A stretch of DNA of 64,000 nucleotides from the NCBI GenBank assembly GCA_030180135.1, contig CM058233.1, positions 56,998,500-57,062,499 of the forward strand. Direction: 5' to 3'. The position numbers were made by a program, and so were the translations under genes. Of this stretch, positions 12,401 through 22,141 are shown piece after piece. Origin of the DNA: Orychophragmus violaceus. Taxonomy: Eukaryota; Streptophyta; Magnoliopsida; Brassicales; Brassicaceae. Below the pieces are notes generated by a model. The model searched no databases, had not been told where the DNA came from, and saw only the letters and a program-made list of their open reading frames with translations. Each line of letters opens with the position of its first letter. Position 1 is the first letter of the stretch.

Positions 12401-12700
12401 GAGGACGAATTACAACTAGAATCTACCCTCATATCGAAGAATCTAAACACATAAGGAATCAAAACTGCTCGGCAAGAAAAAAAAAAGACGAGGCAACAAC
12501 AAGAAAAGAGAGAGTAATACTTGAGCAAATGAAGCAAAGTTAAGAAATGAAAACTGGAAAAGGGGTTTTATAGAAGAAAAGGGACGGTTATCGAGAAATG
12601 TAATCATCGCGAGTCTTCGAATTCTGCGGATGTCTTTTTGTTTCTCAAAAGACGCGAACCACGCGTGGAGGAAATTCAACGGTCTAACGGCGCCAAGCAA
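9425..12700 (-). pseudogene. Antisense ORF region of Gypsy-type element, degenerate
   Basis: Between the protease and the 3' LTR the coding signal is on the minus strand. The best-preserved blocks are 10534-10791 (EDLGKRLAELQDEKRNLMDK, then VDLLTSECDQLRVSFDERLL) and 10205-10579 (RIEKLRLVSEESVSS, ISKLEEDEPRLRAEFDAMG, PIVGLTYNDVRPEGK). They adjoin with a single frame change. The heptad pattern of the first predicts a coiled coil. More degenerate blocks continue to ~12560. Antisense ORFs near the 3' LTR occur in Tat/Grande-type Gypsy elements and their function is unknown. Stops and frameshifts exclude one intact protein. Confidence 0.6.
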
Positions 12701-12796
12701 GCCAGATAAGCCGACCTGATTTTAACTGGGCTTAAATACTCAGAGAAATTCTTCGATATCAACCGGCGCCGAAGATCAATAAACTGGAGGGTTAAT

Positions 12797-13165
12797 TGTT
12801 GGATATGAGTTTAACACCCATCCATAAGCTCAATCAAAATCTGCTCAAACTATATGATATACTCTACCCAAAAACTGAAGTTCGTTAAGGAATCAACGGC
12901 CCATCAAGAAGTTTGACCATTTTTACTATAATATAGTGTTTACTGTTCATAAATTTATATCTTGTATTATGCTAACCTCCAAACTACATTTATAAAGCGG
13001 CGAACTTAGTAGTTTTAGGGAGCTCGTCAATTGACAACCTTCTTCTTTAAAGAATCTCCAACCCCCCCCCCCACACACACATTTATCTCTTTCTTATTTG
13101 ATCTCTTTTCAGACTATTTTGACCCAAATTGGACTGATCTCAGACTTAGTTAAAATCTCGCAACA
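12797..13165 (+). repeat. 3' LTR of Gypsy-type element
   Basis: Begins TGTTGGATATGAG after GAGGGTTAAT and ends near CTCGCAACA. It aligns throughout with the split 5' LTR. It contains TTTATAAAG at ~12990 and a C-run plus CACACACA at 13052-13080 absent from the 5' copy. The end base is uncertain by a few positions. Confidence 0.8.
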
Positions 13166-13389
13166 ACGGAGTTGTTTATTAAAATACATGAACCTTCGAT
13201 TTAGATTTTAAAATTCTGTATTTTTTTCTTCTTTGTTAGATCTCGAGCCTTGCAGCTTCAGTTCGTAAGCTAGCTGATATGGACGATCCAATTGACTGTG
13301 TTTTAAAGAAAATATTTATGGTTATATGACAATTGTTATCAAATAATTAGTTTTACCGTCTCTGTGTTCCTATGTCCGTTAACGAAACG
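13166..13389. other. Short intergenic stretch with a possible exon relic
   Basis: TTTTTTTCTTCTTTGTTAG (~13222-13240) looks like a splice acceptor and is followed by an open frame (SLAASVRKLADMDDPIDC). This might be a stranded exon of a disrupted gene, but I cannot recognise it and it may be chance. Confidence 0.2.
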
Positions 13390-13577
13390 ATGATGACAGA
13401 GATCAATTAGAAGAGTTTCTCTCTCTTCGTGTCCTCTCGACGCGAATGGGTGATTTCCGATGGCGTGACTCACCGATTCCTTGTCGGCGATTTTCCTTTA
13501 CTTCATCTTCTCAGATGACTTTTGTTCTTCTCCCTGCTCACTTCACACCTCACTTCGCACATCTCTTCCTCTCCACC

Positions 13578-14204
13578 ATGGAACGCGACTTGTGGTTTTC
13601 ACTTCAACAACTCAACTTAGGCTTCGATCAAGCTCTGCTGAAGCTTTCCGGTGAAGCGACTCGTAAGCGGGACGCTAACCACCGGCTGAGTCTTGTTGCC
13701 CAAGGGCTGAATCCGGCGCACCAGAACCCAGCGGGCCTCCGTCTTCTTCTGCCTCGAGCGTGGCGGCTTGAAGGCCGAGTAACGAGTCGAATCAATGAAG
13801 ATGGCACTGTCCAATTCTTCTTCCGCCAAGAATACCATCTCCTTACGGTGCTGGAGAACGAGCCGTGGAGCTATCGGGAGTGGATGGTTCTTGTTGATAG
13901 TTGGACGCGACGATTTGCTCCTGATTTTCTTCAGCTTATGGCCTTTTGGGTTAAGATTAAAAATATCCCAGATGATTCTCGGGAGGATCGTGCAATCCGG
14001 GAGGTAGCTAGCGTCTTAGGGCATGTTGACGACGTGATTATCCAACAGCCAACTCGTCTCCAAGTAGGTGAGATTTGGGCTCGCGTGACTCTGAATGCTT
14101 ATCGGCCTCTGATTTTTGTGCGTTTTGTGAGATTTGATCCTGATGCTGAGCCTCCTTCTTTAGACGGACAACGAGCTTCCGAAGGGGCGTCACCGCTTCC
14201 GTTA
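13578..14204 (+). pseudogene. LINE ORF1, DUF4283 protein, 3'-truncated
   Basis: The ATG at 13578 sits in a good plant context (CCACCATGG). The frame is open further upstream to 13446, but the first ~44 residues there have no family match. The DUF4283 core is visible: LPRAWRLEGRVTSRINEDG, VQFFFRQEYHLLTVLENEPW, AFWVKIKNIPDDSREDRAI, REVASVLGHVDDV. Such proteins bind nucleic acid and form the ribonucleoprotein with LINE RNA. The usual CCHC knuckle is missing because the frame fuses at ~14160 to sequence normally found downstream of the endonuclease, and it stops at 14207. Confidence 0.8.
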
Positions 14205-14205
14205 T

Positions 14206-17200
14206 GACAATCGCTGGCGGCATATAGCGGAAATATACGGGTTGGTTGAATATACGTGGACAACGCGCTGTCTTCCTCTCCCTCCCTCTACTTTTGCGGA
14301 GGTTCTAAAGCGCTGCCGTTCGAGCATGGCCTCCTGGAAATCCAAGCATGCTCTTAACTCTCGTTCGAATATTCAGCAGCTCTGTTATGCTCTCCACCAA
14401 GCTTATGAATCCTCTTCCTGCGACTTTGCCCGGATTGCTGTTCTTAAATCCAGGTTACAAGCAGAATACCGTCTCGAGGAAGAGTACTTGCGATTAAAGA
14501 GCCGCATCTTATGGATGCAAGACGGCGATAAGAACACCAAGTTCTTCCACGCCCTTACTCAAAAACGTAGGTGTATCATTCGGATTTCAGGGCTGGAGGA
14601 TGCTTCTGGTACTTTATACACTTCTGCTGAGGATCTGCACTCTTTGACCCATCATTATTTTATGAACCTTTATTCGTCCTCCCCTTCTTTGCTGGTTCAT
14701 CCGGTCGTCCACCATATCAGCTCTAAAGTTACCCCCGACATGAACCAACAGCTCACTCTTCCTGATTCTGAAGATGAAATCTACCGTTCTTTATCTCTTA
14801 TGAACGTTGATAAGTCCCTTGGTCCTGATGGCTTCAATGCGGGTTTTTACAAATTTCATTGGTCGGCTATTAAGTCCAGTGTAGTCCAATATGTTCAACA
14901 CTTCTTCAATACTGGTTCTCTGGACCCGACACTTAATAGCACACAGGTTTGTCTTAACCCCAAGCTGGAATCCCCGACTCAGGTAAAGGATTTCTGACCG
15001 TTCAGCCTTTGCAATGTAGCTTATAATATCATCTCAAAAGTCCTGTCTGATCGGCTCAAACCTCATCTCCATTGCCTAATTACTGAGTTTCAGTCGGCTT
15101 TTATCTCGGGTCGTCTTATTACGGATAATGTGTTAATTGGGCATGAACTGCTTCATTCTTTGACAACTAAGCGCATTAAGCACCCACACATGGCCCTTAA
15201 GCTTGATATTACAAAAGATTTTGATAAGGTTGAGTGACCTTATCTTGAGGCGGTGCTTCACAATCTTGGGTTTTCCGATACTTGGTGCTTTTGGATTATG
15301 ACTTGTGTTACCTCGGCTTCATACTCAGTTTTTCTTAATGGTGAACCCGGAGCTTCGATCTCTCCAGGCCAGGGCTTGCGTCAGGGCGACCCCCTTTCTC
15401 CCTACTTATACTTGTTGTGCTCTGAAGGCTTGTCTGCTCTGTTATCTCACTCTGTTCAGGCCAAGCAGCTTCATGCTTTTAAGGCCAGCCGCGGTGGGCC
15501 TGCATTCTCCCATCTATTTTTTGCGGACGACTCCTTACTTTTTTGCCGAGCCTCTCTCGATGAATGCCGTCATCTCATGGGCCTCCTGCATACCTACTCT
15601 CAGGCTTCAGGCCAGTGTGTTAAATTTAGAAAATCGGCTGTTATGTTTGGTAAATCCGCACCCTTTGACGTCCGGCAATCCATTGTGGACCTTACCGGTA
15701 TTTCTCAGACGGGAGGCTTTGGACGCTATCTCGGTCTCCCGGAGACATTTGGTCGTAATAAAGTTGATGCCTTCTCCTTTATTGTTCAACGAGTTCACCG
15801 TAAACTGGAGAATTGGACATCATGCCTTCTTTCTCCCGCTGGCCGGGAAGTCTTGATCAAAGCTGTGGCCACCGCCTTGCCTACCTATTGCATGTCCTGT
15901 TTCTTGCTTCCCAAACGGCTTACTTCTCAGCTTACCCGCCTCATTCGTTCCTTTTGGTGGAGTGGATCTAAGGATAAGCATAAGCTACCTTGGGTTTCTT
16001 GGCATCATATGACCCAGCTTAAACAATACGGAGGTATGGGTTTTAAAGACCTTCCAAGCTTTAACCTTGCTCTTTTAGCTAAGCAATGCTGGCGTCTGAT
16101 CCGACACCCATCCTCGCTTCTCGCCCAAGTAATGCAGGCCAAATACTTCCGCCATACTACCCTCTTAGACTCCTCCTTAGGTCCCCGACCGAGTCATGCA
16201 TGGCGTAGCCTTCACCAAGCAATGCCGCTTCTTAAGCAGGGAGTCCATTGGAAAATTGGAAATGGCCGCGATATTCGCATTTGGGAAGACCCCTGGCTCT
16301 CTACGCCTCCTCGCCCTGCTCGGCCTTCTCCTTCTACTCCGCCTTCTCCCCACCTTACGCGCGTCTCTCACCTCTTTCTCCCCCCACACTTCGCAGTGGA
16401 ACGTCCCTCTTCTTCACCAAGTCCTTCATCCCGATGACTGCTCACTTGTCCGCGGTATCTGGCCTCCTCTCCATCCGCTCCCGGATCTTCCACATTGGTA
16501 GTTTACAGCTTCGGGAGACTATACTGTCAAGTCTGGTTATCACCAGCTGACTAAGCCGACCCAATCTCTGGACTCAAAAACGCTTCGTCGGGACTCGTTG
16601 TGTAAGCGTCTATGGCAATTGAACCTACCTCTAAAAATCAAACACATTTGGTGGAAGTTTCTCCACCAGGTTCTCCCCGTGGCGGATACTCTCTCTCGAC
16701 GACATATCCGCATTCCACTAGATTGTTCTCTTTGTGGTGATCACCCTGAAACTATTATGCACTTGCTTTTCAAATGTCAAGTGGCTCGTGAGATTTGGGA
16801 ACTCTCCTCGTTGTCTTCTACAGCGATGCAGTTCAATCCAAATCCATCGGTTCTTGATGTCTTCCATGACATGCTTAGCTCCGGCTCTTCCGATGCCCCA
16901 ACAAAGGTTCCCTTTCCATTTATTGGTTGGCGTTTGGAAAGCCCACAACGATTTATTTTTCCGCAACTCTCGATGGCATCTGGTGGACCTTCTCCATACT
17001 GCCATCAACGATTACAACATGTGGCATGATGCTTCTGTATCATTTACCCACACATCCTCGCCACTCCCCTTGGTCTAGCAACCTTTACTCTCCACCTTCC
17101 CGAACTTGCTTCATCACTCTGCACAATTCTGTTGCTGTGTGGATGCCTCTTGGAAAGATCCTCTCTCTAGTGCAGGCATTGCGTGGACTCTACACTCTGC

Positions 17201-17547
17201 GGATAATCGATATATTTTTCATGGGGCCTCCTCCATTGCTCTTATCGAGTCCAGTCTTTAGGCTGAGGCTGTCGCTCTCAAGGAAGCAATTTTACACCTC
17301 AAGCGGCTGGGTTACCGTTCCGTCACCTTCTGTGGAGATGCAGCTTCGCTTTACGGCCCACTTTCGAAATCTCCCTCCGCTTCTGGTGCATCATCAATCC
17401 CCGAGGCACTCTTCGGACACTTTTCGGACATCCGCTCCTTACAGGATCCTACCTACACTTTTTTACATGTTTCTCGACAAGCCATCACTGTAGTAGATGC
17501 CCTCGCTAAACACGCTCGTCTCTCATCCTTGTCTTTAGTTATCAAGT
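14206..17547 (+). pseudogene. LINE ORF2 remnant: reverse transcriptase, zf-RVT and RNase H
   Basis: The pre-RT segment LWMQDGDKNTKFFHALTQKR and the RT fingers SLGPDGFNAGFYKFHW are followed by QSAFISGRLITDNVLIGHEL. The palm holds SPGQGLRQGDPLSPYLYLL (~15361) and the catalytic HLFFADDSLLF (FADD at 15520-15531). Further on come YCMSCFLLPKRL and the zf-RVT part LPLKIKHIWWKFLH..CSLCGDHPETIMHLLFKC (16620-16780), then an RNase H-like region (VDASWKD..EAVALKEAILHLKR) to ~17547. Two nonsense codons stand where the family has Arg (TGA, 14995-14997) and Trp (TGA, 15235-15237), both explained by C-to-T or G-to-A transitions. Frameshifts occur near 16300-16400 and 16930. The endonuclease domain is missing. 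Confidence 0.87.
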
Positions 17548-17585
17548 AGATTGTATAACTCTGTTTTATTAATCTTCTTGACGAC

Positions 17586-17595
17586 AAAAAAAAAG
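17586..17595 (+). repeat. LINE poly(A) tail
   Basis: Ten A residues follow CTTCTTGACGAC, the 3' terminus of the LINE. Confidence 0.7.
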
Positions 17596-18435
17596 AGTAA
17601 ATGAAATGTCAGTGGGGTTTTCCTCTTCTACGAAAAGTATATTTATATTATAAGAACTATGTCGAAACTAAATTCTCAAATGATTTAGATAAAGTCAAAT
17701 ACGTATATTTTTCTTTTGTTAACGCTGATATAGATTATGAAAATTATTACAAGGACAATTTTATATATAATACTATTTCTGTTTTACGAGAATCCACGTC
17801 CATGATCAATGGCTCTACCTACTCTTAAATTTTTTTTTATAGATTATCTCTATTAATCTTGTAGAAATTGTGCATTCAGATATTCGAACCCAATATCTTT
17901 TTCTTTTTGATAAAGGGTTTTCGAACCCAATACCTACTAATATAGAAGTTTTACTACTAAACTACTGTTGTTTTCACAAATATATATATTCTTAGATTTT
18001 CATTTTCAGAAATGTCTCATCTCTTTCCTTTTCAGCGATGTACATCGTTTTTTTTTTCCAAAGCTCGTCATTGTATGCGATATAAGAATCTTCGTCATTG
18101 GATCAAACTCTTCCTTATTGGAATTTTTTTTTTTTGCGTTTGCAAATCAATTTGTTTATTGGGTCGAACTATTAGAGGATGCTAATCAACCTTCAATATA
18201 AACATTTACGATAACAAAAATCTAATTTTGTGATCTATACAAACTATTTAAAACATAAATGGTTAGGTCATTGTTAGGAATTAGCTTCCAAAAACATTGT
18301 TTTAATCAAATATTGTTTAAAATTACAGTAATCAAATAAGTTGAGAATATTGTTTAATATTATTAACACTCTAATATCAGTATTTCTGAAAATAACAAAT
18401 TGTTTCTTCACAAAATTTAGTGTGAGAAAGATGTG
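17596..18435. other. AT-rich intergenic DNA
   Basis: I see no protein, RNA or element signature. It contains several T-runs and short random ORFs only. Confidence 0.5.
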
Positions 18436-18540
18436 TTTTTTTTTTGTCGGCAAACTCATTGATATTTTATAAAGATCCAATGGGCAATGTGAACAAGGTA
18501 CAATAATGAAGATTGTAAAATGAATACAACAGATGGGCTT
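18436..18540 (-). mobile_element. Possible LINE 3'-tail remnant
   Basis: Read on the minus strand, AGTTTGCCGAC is followed by ten A residues (T-run 18436-18445), like the 3' termini of plant LINEs. The upstream part is cut by the large LTR element that begins at 18541. Confidence 0.4.
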
Positions 18541-19446
18541 TGTAATACCTTGTATCGAAAAATGGTCAACGGGCAGTCAAGAAGTCAACGAGGGGCATTT
18601 CTGTAATTTCCAAAAGTTAAGGGGCATTTTGGTAATTTTACCAAAATATGAGCTGGAAGCTAAGACGGGCCAAATGTTATTCTTTTTACATAAAGAAAAT
18701 ATTTAGAAGATCAAGAGTGGTGGAAACAGACCGTAGATGAGTTTTCGGATTATCGGAAAGGAAACCGATAAAACCGAAGAAACTTGTAAAATTCATAACC
18801 GGAGCTACGAGTGTCCGTTTGAGGTGATTCAAATTTCTAAATTCATCAAAGAGCATCTGGAATCTGAAAATGAGGCTTGGTGGATTGATAGAAGCAGCTA
18901 AAGATTTTTTAAAATATTAAACGTAAAACCGGTTTTTACGAGAAATCGATACAATGTTCAGGCAAGCGAGAGGACCTTCTAAAGTCCACCAAAAATTATG
19001 AAATTTTGACCACAGCTCCATTAGAAGATCTAGAAGCTATGGGTAAAAATAATCAGCAAGATTTGATGCCTAGATCAAGTTATAAATTTTAGATCATTAA
19101 TGGGTAATTAATGACTAAAATACAAAATAAATTCAAGGGAGCTTGGGCTTGGTTGAGACTGATCAGATCTGCTAGCTGAAGTCATTATGGACCTGATTCA
19201 AGCCCATTAATGGGATTGTGCCACGAAAATGATGCAAGAAGAAAGAAGAGGCCTTGAAAGGTTTTTGGTTCAATGAACCTACAAGAAGTTTTTGGCCTAA
19301 ACTAAATGGCTTCTACATGGGCTTTGCATAGGTGAAATGGGTACCAAAATGAGTTATTTGTGGCCCTGCATTGAAGATGGCGTGGCAGAAGAATAAGGGA
19401 GAAGAGTGGATGGACACATGGCTACATCTAAGCACTTAGAGTTTGC

Positions 19447-19455
19447 TATATAAAG
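19447..19455 (+). promoter_or_regulatory. TATA box in LARD 5' LTR
   Basis: TATATAAAG, followed by a CT/CA-rich stretch where initiation would be expected (~19480). The same box is at 26051-26059 in the 3' LTR. Confidence 0.65.
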
Positions 19456-19502
19456 AGACCCTCACCCTCTCATTATCACCACACCAACAAAACACAACAA
19501 AT

Positions 19503-19790
19503 AAGAGAGAAAGAAGAGAAGGAGAGGAGGAAAGGCTTGGGAGAAGAAGAAGAAGAAGAAGGAGGAGGAGGAAGAGAAGAAGAAGAAGCCGGAGGAGGAG
19601 AAGAAGCCGGAGGAGGAGAGGAAGAAGAAGCCGGAGGAAGAAGAAGAGAGAGAGAGAGAGGCTTGAAGAAGAAGAAGAGAGAGAGAGAGAGGCGTGAAGA
19701 AGAAGAGAGAGAGAGGATAACCGGAAGAGAAAGAGAGAGAACCGGAGGAAAGAGAGAGAATCGGAGCAGAGAGAAAATAAGGAGAGAGAA
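19503..19790 (+). repeat. GA/GAA-rich low-complexity tract, LARD 5' LTR
   Basis: Nearly uninterrupted purines (GAGAGA, GAAGAA, GGAGGA) with interspersed CCGG. It would form the start of the transcribed leader downstream of the TATA box. Apparent ORFs here are low-complexity artefacts. Confidence 0.85.
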
Positions 19791-20677
19791 GATGGTCCGG
19801 AGGCTCGATCAAAATCATTCGGTCAACGGCACGGTCAAGTGCGGGTCAAGGTCGGATCAAAGAAACGAAGGTTTGAGGAAGGTTCGGGTGAGCGTTGGGT
19901 TCGTGCCGGGTCTCGTTGTTCCGCTAGTCCGTCAATCCGTCCGTCCGTCGTCATAATAACACTGTGAGTCGGCTAATTGTGTGTTGCATTTAGTTAAGAT
20001 CATATAGATCCGTAATTGATAAACCGTAGTTTAGGTTGAATACCCGATTGATTGAATTGGTTAGAACGGCTAAGTTGATTTAATAACTCGGTTAATCAAT
20101 GAGATGGTTAGGGTAAGGGATGCATGCTAGTTCGCTTATATCCGTAATCGTTGATAGTTCGCTGTTGCTTGATTGGGTATTGCATTAATTGATTGATAGT
20201 TCGTTGATTGCTTGATTGGGTGATGCATACATATAGAACAGCATGTTAGGACGTATATGCATAGATATTTAAGAACGTATCTAAAGGAATCTATATACGG
20301 GAAAGTATGAGTTGATTAAAATATGGTTAAAAGACATAACACACTTAGAATATAATAACGGAGTGGGTTAGTTGATCGGGTTAAGAGTAATGAATGGAAG
20401 TTAATGAATAATGAGATGTCGGGGAGTTAGTAGTCTTACTAACTCTAAACCGACAGATCGAGGACGTATTAAAAGATACTTAGGAAGTGATAAGTAAAGG
20501 AGGTGGTGTGATTGATGGGCCGTCTATGGGATTAGTAATCCACTAATCCCAAGGTAGCAGATTGAATGAGTAAAGGTTAAGGATTGAATGAGTGAAGGTT
20601 AAGAAAAGGTTAAAAGACTAATAAATCTAAATCATTGTTTGTGTGGTGTTGTGAGTATTTCTTGTGTGATTGTTTAT

Positions 20678-20845
20678 CTACTTCGGTGTTGGACCGAGTA
20701 GACTGTTGTTTGTGTGATTGTGTATCTACTTCGGTGTTGGGCCGAGTAGACTGTTGTTCGCTTGTTTGTGTATCTACTTCGGTGTTGGGCCGAGTAGACT
20801 GCTGTTTGCTTGTTTGTGTATCTACTTCGGTGTTGGACCGAGTAG
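20678..20845 (+). repeat. 48-bp tandem array of hairpins, LARD 5' LTR
   Basis: Four copies of CTACTTCGG-7 nt-CCGAGTAG start at 20678, 20726, 20774 and 20822, exactly 48 bp apart. Each copy can fold into a stem with a single bulged T. Spacers are T/G-rich (ACTGTTGTTTGTGTGATTG). The array is conserved in the 3' LTR at 27501-27668. Confidence 0.9.
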
Positions 20846-20858
20846 ACTGTACTGGTAG

Positions 20859-20890
20859 ACACTTACTCTGTTTTGGGACCGAGTAAGTGT
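20859..20890 (+). other. Perfect 10-bp hairpin next to the 48-bp array
   Basis: ACACTTACTC and GAGTAAGTGT are perfectly complementary around a 12-nt loop. In the 3' LTR (27682-27713) the stem is unchanged while the loop has substitutions. Confidence 0.8.
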
Positions 20891-22129
20891 AAGGTCGGGT
20901 GATGTGGAGGTTAATGATAGGACTTGCGGGACGGGATTAATTGGGGATTGTGATAGTAGTTCTAGTTGAACTTGTTGGTGTTGCGTGATAGAGTCCCAAA
21001 GAGTCTGCTTGTTTACATTGCTGTTATAGGACTTTATAGGGCGCGTTAGATCCCGCAAGTCTAAAGATGGCGTTCCGGTACTTCCTGCCCGATTGGATCC
21101 TCGGGAGTTGAGAACCTGGTCAGTTCACGTACCTTCGGTAGTGGTTCCGACAGGTGTTAACCTATGGAGTGACGTCTGTAGGTGTGTGGTCCGGAAAATA
21201 CAGGGTCGCGTCCTAAGGCCGGACTGCATGGAAACTCGGGTTGCCGGGGGTAACTTGAGTCACCGCGTATCGATGGACGGAGAACGGTGTCCTAGCCGTT
21301 GGACTTCGTGTTTAGTCTAGGAGTCGTGGGAGGTTTTAGCTACCGTGGCGGCAGCTAAGTGTTCTTGTGGAAGTCACCGAGTTCGCAAAGTGGGCCCAGA
21401 TGGTGTGGAGTTGTGTTGTGCCATGATAGATAGATCGAGTCTAATCAAGAACATGTGCCGCAGTGTTCTCGATTCCTTCGTTGATGATTGTGTTGTTATT
21501 TGAATGCTTGTGTGTTGTGGAGCTCATCACGTCTTGGTAGCACGTGATCGGCTATTATACTTGATTGTTATTTTTGGTTTGGGCGGGATTAATAGATTGT
21601 TAGCAGCCTTTAGTTGGGAGCCGTCTCACTGGGTAATCTTAGATTTTTCATTAGACTCTTTTGTGGTTTTCAGGTTTGGCGTAGATCGGCGGACGAGTAG
21701 GGCAATCGGAGTAGTCTCGGGTTGGCATTGGGTATCAGTGGTTACGCATTTTGAATGTACTTTCGGTTTCGGATTTTGTTGGAACGTTCCGCTAAATGTT
21801 TTGTATTAGACCGTATATTGTTATGAATAAGATTTATATTTTTTTAGTAATAAAAACGGAATAATTCTCTGATATACGGTTTCGTCCGAACCGAACACAA
21901 CTCGTGGAAACGGTATGGGTTGAAAAGCCTTGTATCGTGGAAACGAGGTAAACGGAGTCAAAGATGGTTTGGTTCGAGCCTTTGTCTCAAACCGAACTGT
22001 CTCTGGCTTTCGTATTGTGACAAACTCTTCTCGTATGACTGCTTGGGTTCGATAGATCATATTCTTGTTTAATTGTTGGCCGGTCAGCTCGTCGGTCAGC
22101 GGAAAACGGGAAGGGGGCGTTACAAAAGG

Positions 22130-22141
22130 TGGTATCAGAGC
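22130..22141 (+). promoter_or_regulatory. Primer-binding site, initiator Met tRNA
   Basis: TGGTATCAGAGC, complementary to the 3' end of plant initiator methionine tRNA, five bases after the LTR end. Confidence 0.9.

Larger units (their letters stand above)
607..13165 (+). mobile_element. Gypsy-type gag/protease-only LTR element, 5' LTR interrupted by a hAT
   Basis: Two related LTRs bracket this element. Both share the start (TATTGAATATGAG at 607, TGTTGGATATGAG at 12797), a TTTATAAAG promoter core, and the end (GACTTAGT..AATC.CGCAAC). The 5' copy is split by a hAT insertion (772-5737). The internal region carries a Gypsy gag, the characteristic plant gag linker with HxxxxC, and a retropepsin-like segment. 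I find no reverse transcriptase, RNase H or integrase, so it resembles the gag-only (TR-GAG-like) non-autonomous derivatives of the Tat/Athila side of Gypsy. An antisense ORF region near the 3' end fits that lineage. LTR divergence is clearly visible, so this is an old insertion. I could not find a convincing target-site duplication. Confidence 0.8.
13390..17595 (+). mobile_element. Plant L1-type LINE, endonuclease deleted
   Basis: In order the element shows an ORF1 with a DUF4283 domain, a reverse transcriptase with the FADDS motif, a zf-RVT cysteine region, a C-terminal RNase H, and a terminal A-run (17586-17595) after TTGACGAC. The APE-type endonuclease that should open ORF2 is absent: ORF1 runs straight into the pre-RT sequence at ~14160-14205. 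No clear target-site duplication was found, so the 5' end is approximate. Confidence 0.85.
18541..22124 (+). repeat. 5' LTR of LARD-like element (3,584 bp)
   Basis: Starts TGTAATACCTTG and ends GGGGGCGTTACA. It contains a TATA box (19447-19455), a long GA-rich tract (19503-19790), a 48-bp hairpin tandem array (20678-20845) and a separate perfect hairpin (20859-20890). It aligns along its length with 25144-28464 plus 35647-36090. Confidence 0.88.

Noticed and set aside
13222..13320. Exon of a host gene before the LINE
   Set aside because: One acceptor-like sequence and a short open frame are not enough, and no partner exon was recognised on either side. It is kept only as a low-confidence note.
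20674..20862. Minus-strand ORF with a repeating YSxQHRSRYT peptide
   Set aside because: It is produced by the 48-bp hairpin tandem repeat. The reading frame is kept only because 48 is divisible by three.
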